64,000 bases of DNA, from positions 536,001-600,000 of the forward strand of contig JAFMOC010000236.1 in the NCBI GenBank assembly GCA_019802505.1. The letters are read 5' to 3'. The notes under the pieces are model-generated. The model saw nothing but the letters and a program-made list of their open reading frames with translations, was not told where the DNA came from and did not search any database. Numbering within the stretch: position 1 is the first letter of the stretch; each line of letters begins with the position of its first letter. Below are positions 58,172 to 64,000 of this stretch, one piece after another. A program made the translations under genes and the position numbers. This stretch comes from Corydoras sp. C115. Taxonomy: Eukaryota > Chordata > Actinopteri > Siluriformes > Callichthyidae.

Positions 58172-58806
58172 GTATGTCCACATAGTCCTGACCACATAGT
58201 AAATAATCACGGGTGCGACTCTTGAGTAAAGAGGAACTACACCTTGATGAGCGCGAGGAAGCGATGGACTGCGAATGGCGTGGCCTGAGCGCCACTGCGG
58301 ATGCATCCAACGTCGCCCAGAAGTTCTCAGTTTAAGGAACTGACCTTGTGATTACGTATTTATACATGAGCTCCACAGTTCAACCAAAACCCTTCAACAC
58401 CCTAAAAAACCGAGGAAGACGTTACAAAAGAATCATAAAAGTAAAGATCATGGGTATTAAAAAGTATCGTACATCCAGTGTTGGACTTTCACAAGACGAA
58501 TGGAAATACCCCATTGGTTACAAAGTCTGTTTAACACATAATACGTTTACAGTAACACAATTACGACTTAAACATAATGGTAATGCGTCTCTAATATTCT
58601 GGCCCACATGGCTTCATTAGCTGGAATGACTCGACCTCACTTGCGTACTGATGCAGGTTAAACCTTTCTGGTAACAGAGTGTGTTTGTGATGGGGGGTGG
58701 AGGAGTGACGGGTGGGGTGAAGCCTGGGGTGGATGGACGGATGGGTGGGTGGGTGGAGGGAGTGCTTGTTGTGAAGGACTGGACGAATGTTTTTCTTACT
58801 CTCGAC
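58172..58806 (-). other. Probable proximal 3' UTR of the main nectin-1 transcript
   Basis: It lies directly below the stop codon, is non-repetitive apart from a ggatgg/gggtgg patch at 58725-58760, and has no other gene. How far the UTR continues is unknown. Confidence 0.45.
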
Positions 58807-59309
58807 CTACACGTACCACTCTTTCTTAGAAATGACCGAGCCGTCGGTTTGCGACATCATATCGTCGGCGATCTCGGTCTCCGGCTCGTACTGGAAGTTG
58901 AGAGTCCGGTCTTCGTAGTCGCGGCTCTCGCCTTCGTCCACGGTGAAGTACGGCCGCTTCAGGTCTTCGGAATTGCCGTCGAAGTCGCGCTCGGTGCCCT
59001 CGAAGGTCCCTGAGCTGCCGATGTGGGCCGGCTTCTTCTCGTCGTCCGAGTCGTCGGGGTACTGTAGGTTCTTGGGCACGGCCGGGTGCGCCCCCACCGC
59101 GCCGGCCTTGCTGTAGCCGTTGCCGAAGACGTGCTTTTTGGTGCTGTAGTCGCCCTTGAAGGTGCGCTGGCGACGACGCAGGAAGAAGACCAGCAGCCCG
59201 ATGGCGACGGCCAGAGCGACCAGGCCGCCCACTCCGCCCAATATGGCGGCCATGGAGGTGGCCGGCTCCTGACGGACCTCGGGAGTCGAATGGGTCTGGA
59301 GAGGGAGTT
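58807..59309 (-). CDS. nectin1: Nectin-1 terminal exon: main transmembrane segment and cytoplasmic tail
   Basis: This exon encodes the C-terminal part of a nectin-1 adhesion receptor, an immunoglobulin-superfamily protein of adherens junctions. The minus-strand frame opens after a polypyrimidine tract and cag acceptor at 59310, begins with two bases of a split Glu codon (E/LPLQT), and stops at 58807-58809. Counting from that Glu, residues about 20-44 are a Gly/Ala/Val/Leu-rich membrane helix, followed by the stop-transfer RRRQR and the nectin-1 juxtamembrane block TFKGDYSTKKHVFGNGYSKAG (split here as TFKGDYSTKK then HVFGNGYSKAG). Next come YPDDSDDEKK, KRPYFTVDE, and the last four residues EWYV, the nectin ligand for the afadin PDZ domain. 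These blocks match human nectin-1 as I know it, while the acidic spacer in the middle differs and is shorter than the Glu/Gly-rich mammalian one. Nectin-3 also ends EWYV, but the STKKH and YPDDSDDEKK blocks are nectin-1. The upstream immunoglobulin exons are outside the window. Confidence 0.95.
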
Positions 59310-59640
59310 CTGGGTAGGAAAAGACAGATGGAAGGGGAGAGTGTATCAGTGCTCTGGTGGGAAGGAGTGCAAGTGCTCTTGATGAGGAAAGGGACAAAGG
59401 GAAGGGAAAACAACGGGGGAGGGGGGAGGAAGATTTAACCCCTGCCCCCAAAAGAGGATCCCAACACCTGTTAGAAGTCGTCAGCATTAAACACACAACA
59501 GTTTCATGCACAGTTCAGGAATCTGAGATAGCGGCGTAAACAAGAAACGAGAACCAGCTCCAAGAAAACGGCGGAAGCTTAACGGGAAAAGCCCCAACAT
59601 CCCGACTCCCCTATAGACATATACCCCCTGCCAATCAACG
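59310..59640. other. Intron immediately upstream of the main terminal exon
   Basis: The minus-strand pyrimidine tract and acceptor are at 59310-59330. The open frame that continues through it is intron read-through. Confidence 0.7.
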
Positions 59641-59823
59641 TTTACATAACACTGCATTGAAGGTATATTACTTTATATAACATGCTGGATATCACTGTAC
59701 CTTATACTACCGTAAATTACTGTATATATAATACATGCACATTTCTGTATATATGGTACATTACTGTCAATCAAACTTTTGTATATATGGCATATATACA
59801 CCATGGTACACTATGATAAACTA

Positions 59824-59872
<49 letters not shown>

Positions 59873-61260
59873 TGTGTTTGTGTGCACATTTCTGTATATA
59901 TGATATATTAATGTATAGTACAAAACACTATATAACTGTAAATTACATCATGTATATACTCTATTATTATTATTATTATGCTACGTTATTATATTACTGT
60001 ACATTACATACTGTATATTACTGTACAACCCTATACATGTTATATACTATACCACAGAATCAGTTACACATGCTCCTACATTCATATGGTATATTCTGGA
60101 TATATGGTTTGGTTAAGTAGTATATACGACAAACACTATAGAACTGTAAATTACAGCAGTATGTATAAGTCAGTGTATTACTGTATATCCCCGGACATGT
60201 ATACATGAGCTTACGTATGAGCTAAGCTCATGTATAACTCTCATGTATACTCCATACTCTTGTGGTACATCCCTGCACATTTCTGTATATAGGGTGTAGT
60301 ACAGTATATGACATACACACTATTAATGTACATTACAACAGTATGTATAAATCAATACATTACTGTATATCCCTATACATGTTATATACGCTTATGGAAC
60401 ATTCCTGGACATGTCTGAATATAGGGTATAGTACCGTATATAAGACAAACACTATTACTCTACATTACAGCAGTATGTATGAATCAATATATCACTGTAT
60501 ATCCCATTACATGTTATATACACATGTCTCTATAGTCATAAGGTATATGCACATTTCTGTATATAGGGTATAGAACCGTATATGACATACACACTTTTAC
60601 TCTACGTTACAGCAGTATGTATAAATCAATGTACCACTGTATATCCCTATACATGTTATATATTCTTATTGTATATCCCTGCACATTTCTGTATATAGGG
60701 TATAGTACAGTATATGACATACTGTAGTTACTCAACATGTATAACTCTCATGTATACTCTATACTCTTATGGTACATCCCTGCACATGTCTGTATATAGG
60801 GTATAGTACAGTATATGACATACACTATGTAACGGTAAATAACAGCAGTATGTACAATATGTATGTCAGTACATTAGGGTATAGCATTATACATGTTATA
60901 TACTCTTATGGTATATCCCTGCACATGTCTGTATATAGGGAATAGTACAGTATATAAGACATATTAGACACTATTACTCTACATTACAGCAGTATGTATA
61001 AATCACTTACATACTGTATATCCCTACACATGTTATATACTATATATGGTACATCCCTGCACATGTCTTTATATAGGGTAGAGTACCGTATATGACATGC
61101 TGTAGTTACTCTACATGTATACTCTTATGGTAATCTCATGTATAACTCTCATGTATACCCCATAGTCTTGTGGTACATCCCTGCACATGTCTGTATATAT
61201 AGGGTATAGTACAGTATATGTCATGCTGTAGTTACTGTACATGTAATAAATCCTGTACGC
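59640..61260. repeat. TA-rich tandem repeat, about 150-bp units
   Basis: Recurring blocks: gcacatttctgtatata, gggtatagtacagtat, tacagcagtatgtata, ccctatacatgttata. Roughly ten units, irregular at the start. A pure (TA)n run is at 59826-59870. Confidence 0.85.
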
Positions 61261-61894
61261 AGCACCACCGGCGTTCTTTCGATGCCCGAAACCCAGGTAT
61301 TCAGTGTGGCCTTTTGGCGAGCTATCTGCATATGTTAACGGCGCGCGGCGGTGTAAAGGTCACATAAATATGTGCGCGATGCGGCAGAGGTGACGGCTGA
61401 GCCGCCGAGGCGCAGGGATAACGAGGCGCTCAGGGTGGAACGCACTCGACATTCTGACTGAAACGGGCGGCTTAACGAGCTCCTCCTGTAGACCTTCTCA
61501 CCAACAACCTGCTGATCCCTCACGCATCCCGCACTCCAGCATCAGCACCAGCACCAGCATCAGCAGCATCGCCGTCTGAAGCACCGGCGGCAATAAAAAG
61601 CAGCAATAACAGTAAAAACACGCCGCCGATCTCCGTGCAGAGCCGTCGGGCTGAATGTCAGCGCCCGCTCGCGTTCCGTCATCCGCCGGCCCTCGTTAAC
61701 CGGCCGCCGTTCGCTCGGCTGACAATTACGGCGAGAGCCGTTGTTCTAATGGAAGCGGGTTAAACCGCAGAACTTCATTAGCTCCACTGAGCCGGCGCTC
61801 CGAATTACAAACGCTTTCTCACGGAACAATGGCGCTAATTGGAGGCCGGATCCGGAGAACGGGCTTCCTCTCACTTTGAACGAAACTTCTCCAC
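61261..61894. other. CpG-rich non-repetitive stretch, possible conserved element
   Basis: 61320-61860 is CpG-rich with words such as gctaattggagg and gacaattacgg, and no repeats. A short agcatcagcaccagc patch lies near 61540. No exon recognised. Confidence 0.35.
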
Positions 61895-62220
61895 CCGGGC
61901 GGCACGGTGGCTTAGTGGTTTAGCATGTTCTCCTCTCAGCGCTGGGGATTCCCGGTTCGAATCCCAATCTGGGTGAAGTTTCCATGTTCTCCCCGTGTCC
62001 GCGTGGGTTTCCTCCAGGTTCTCCGGTTTCCTCCCACAGTCCAAAAACATGGATCAAAGTCAATTGAGTTCTCCAAATTGCCCCATATAGAGTGTGTTTA
62101 TAGATTGGCGTCCTGTCCTGGGTGTATCTGCCCAACGCCGGAAACGTTCTCCCCTGGATGGGCATGGGGAACCCCCCCCACGACCCTAATATAGGATAAA
62201 GCAGAAGATAATGAATGAAT
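61895..62220 (+). mobile_element. tRNA-headed SINE, near full length
   Basis: Starts cgggcggcacggtgg, with intact A box (TGGCTTAGTGG) and B box (GGTTCGAATCC). Tail gaatgaatg. Confidence 0.9.
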
Positions 62221-62237
62221 GAATGACTTAATTCATG

Positions 62238-62488
62238 ACAGATACACCCAGGACAGGGGGGGCAATCTATCGCTGGGCACACACACACACACACACACTC
62301 TATATGGGGCAATTTGGAGAATCCAATTGACCTTGTTTTTGGACTGTGGGAGGAAACCGGAGAACCTGGAGGAAACCCATGTGGACATGGGGAGAACATG
62401 AAACCTCCACACCAGATTAGGATTCCAACTGGGAATCCCCAGTGCTGAGAGGAGAACATGCCAAACCACTAAGCCACCATGCCACCAC
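62238..62488 (-). mobile_element. tRNA-headed SINE, tail missing
   Basis: Inverted relative to the previous copy. It begins at cagatacacccagg and reaches the ccactaagccaccatg head. Confidence 0.85.
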
Positions 62489-63000
62489 TTCACTGATACT
62501 GTATTAGCTAAATTTGCTCATTGGTAGCAAACCAGCGCATTGAACAATGAAGTGAAGGACGCCGACGGCCTTTTCGTTTCACCAGACGGAATACTTAAGC
62601 GTCACATTCCGTCCGGTTCCGCGGAAGTCGCGAGGCCCTATTGTGAATCCGTCGGTTCCCCGCCGCCCGCCGTCACTAAGTCGCTGTGATTTGCCGCCGC
62701 GGCAGAGTGCTGCTCTGTAAGCCGTAAAACCAATAATGGCCCATTACAGCTTTGCACAAGCACTCAAAGCAAACGCGTCTCGCGGCGAACCGGCGGCGTG
62801 GAACCCCATTAGCGTCCTGTTTACTTTTACAGCCGCGAGTGTATTCGATTATCACGCGACGAACGCGTCTGCGTCGGACGCCGTCACTTAAAACGCGAGC
62901 GTGAGAGCAATATCATGGCGATCGTACGCTGGTTTCAGAGCCGGGGGTGCGGGGCGGGTAATGGATCTCACCTGCAGGTTGTCTGGGTTACGGTCTGTGT
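62489..63000. other. CpG-rich non-repetitive stretch, possible conserved element
   Basis: 62640-62900 has many CpGs together with ccaataatggcccatt and aagcactcaaagc. No repeat and no exon recognised. Confidence 0.35.
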
Positions 63001-63009
63001 GTTTGATTG

Positions 63010-64000
63010 GCTGAAGAACACCAGCTGACTGCCTTGTGCGAACTGTGAGGTCTAGTGGGGGAGGGGCTGTCGTCAGGGATTAGCTTGGGTTTAAATTGTA
63101 CCCTTACGAATTTTCGCCACCAGGTTGGGGTAGGCTCCTGACCCCCCCTCCCCCCGACTGACTGCATTGTGCCAACTGTGAGGTCTAGTGGGGGAGGGGC
63201 TGTCGTTGGGTATTAGCTTAGGTTTAAATTGTACCCTTACGAATTTTCGCCACCAGTTTGAGGTAGGCTCCCGACCCTCCCTACTCCCACCAGACTGACT
63301 GCATTGTGCCAACTGTGAGGTCTAGTGGGGGAGGGACTGTCGTTGGGGATTATCTTAGGTTTAAATTGTACCCTTATGAATTTTCGCCTCCAGGTTGGGG
63401 TAGGATCCTGCATTGACTGCATTGTGCCAATTGTGAGGTCTAGTGGGGGAGGGAAAGTCATTGGGGATTAGATTGGGTTTATATTGTACCCTTACAAATT
63501 TTCGTCACCACTTTGGGGTAGGCTCCCGACCCCCCCCTCCCCCAACTGACTGCATTGTGCCAACTGTGAGGTCTAGTGGGGGAGGGACTGTCGTTGGGGA
63601 TTATCTTAGGTTTAAATTGTACCACCAGGTTGTGGTAGGTTCCTGCCCCCCCCCCCCCCCCCGACTGCATTGTGCCAGTCGTCAGGGGATTAGCTTGGGT
63701 TTAAACTGTACCCTTACGGATTTTCAGCACCAGGTTGGGGTACGCTCCGACCCCCCCACTGACTGCATTGTGCCAACTGTGAGGTCTAGTGGGGAGGGGC
63801 TGTCGTCAGGGATTAGCTTGGGGTTAAATTGTACCCTTACGAATTTTCAGCACCAGGTTGGGTTAGGCTCCCGACCCCCCCCACCCCCCGACTGACTGCA
63901 TTGTGCCAACTGTGGGGTGTTGTGGGGGAGGGACTGTCATTGGGGATTACTTTGGGTTTGAATTGTACCTTCACAAATTTTCACCACCAGGTTGGTGTAG
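63010..64000. repeat. About 120-130 bp tandem array, continues past the window
   Basis: About eight units: ctgcattgtgccaactg, tgaggtctagtggggg, gggattagcttaggttt, aaattgtaccctta, cgaattttcgccaccag and a long poly-C tract. The open frame across it is an artefact. Confidence 0.95.

Noticed and set aside
63443..63895. 150-residue Pro/Cys-rich open frame
   Set aside because: Frame across the 120-bp array with poly-C tracts; repeat artefact.

Overview
The window looks like nuclear DNA from a teleost fish. Three things point there: vertebrate-style split exons with GT/AG junctions, tRNA-headed SINEs and L2/CR1-type LINE tails of the kind common in fish, and Tc1-like transposon relics. No bacterial features are present. 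I cannot name the species. Only one host gene can be supported, a nectin-1 orthologue (cell-cell adhesion receptor of the immunoglobulin superfamily) transcribed on the minus strand. Its immunoglobulin-domain exons are not visible and should lie above position 64000.

The gene appears twice at its 3' end. The exon at 58807-59309 encodes the standard transmembrane segment and a long cytoplasmic tail ending in the afadin PDZ ligand EWYV. About 51 kb further downstream in the direction of transcription are three small exons (7653-7800, 908-1001, 596-697). They encode a different transmembrane segment and a different tail, matching the layout of the second human NECTIN1 membrane isoform. Both modules start with the same two bases of a split Glu codon, so one shared upstream donor could join to either. 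Most of the window is therefore the intron or 3' flank between two alternative C-termini.

That interval is unusually rich in tandem repeats: adding my intervals gives roughly 30 kb of the 64 kb. Region by region: 0-9 kb holds the short-isoform exons, a TTG/TTA-rich tract, SINEs and a 78-bp array beside the alternative exon. 9.6-15.8 kb is a 246-bp repeat followed by 41-bp arrays in both orientations. 18-25.5 kb is GT-rich and CTA-rich minisatellites. 26.1-28.8 kb is a tandemly amplified SINE followed by a repeat with CTCF-like cores. 30.3-39 kb is a G-rich minisatellite, CA/GT arrays and a 3.6-kb satellite with higher-order structure. 39.5-51.6 kb is SINEs, a LINE 3' end inside a minisatellite, the same minisatellite inverted, and local duplications. 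51.7-57.8 kb is a 2.8-kb complex satellite and a repeat field with CTCF-like cores. 58.8-64 kb holds the main terminal exon, a TA-rich array, CpG-rich single-copy DNA and a final 120-bp array that runs off the window.

About 40 copies of one tRNA-headed SINE are spread through the window in both orientations. A second interspersed family (about 200 bp, five main copies), one V-SINE-like element, one LINE 3' end and several DNA-transposon relics complete the mobile fraction. Candidate regulatory stretches (CpG-rich, non-repetitive) are listed at low confidence. Without tools I cannot measure identity, confirm splicing or test conservation.
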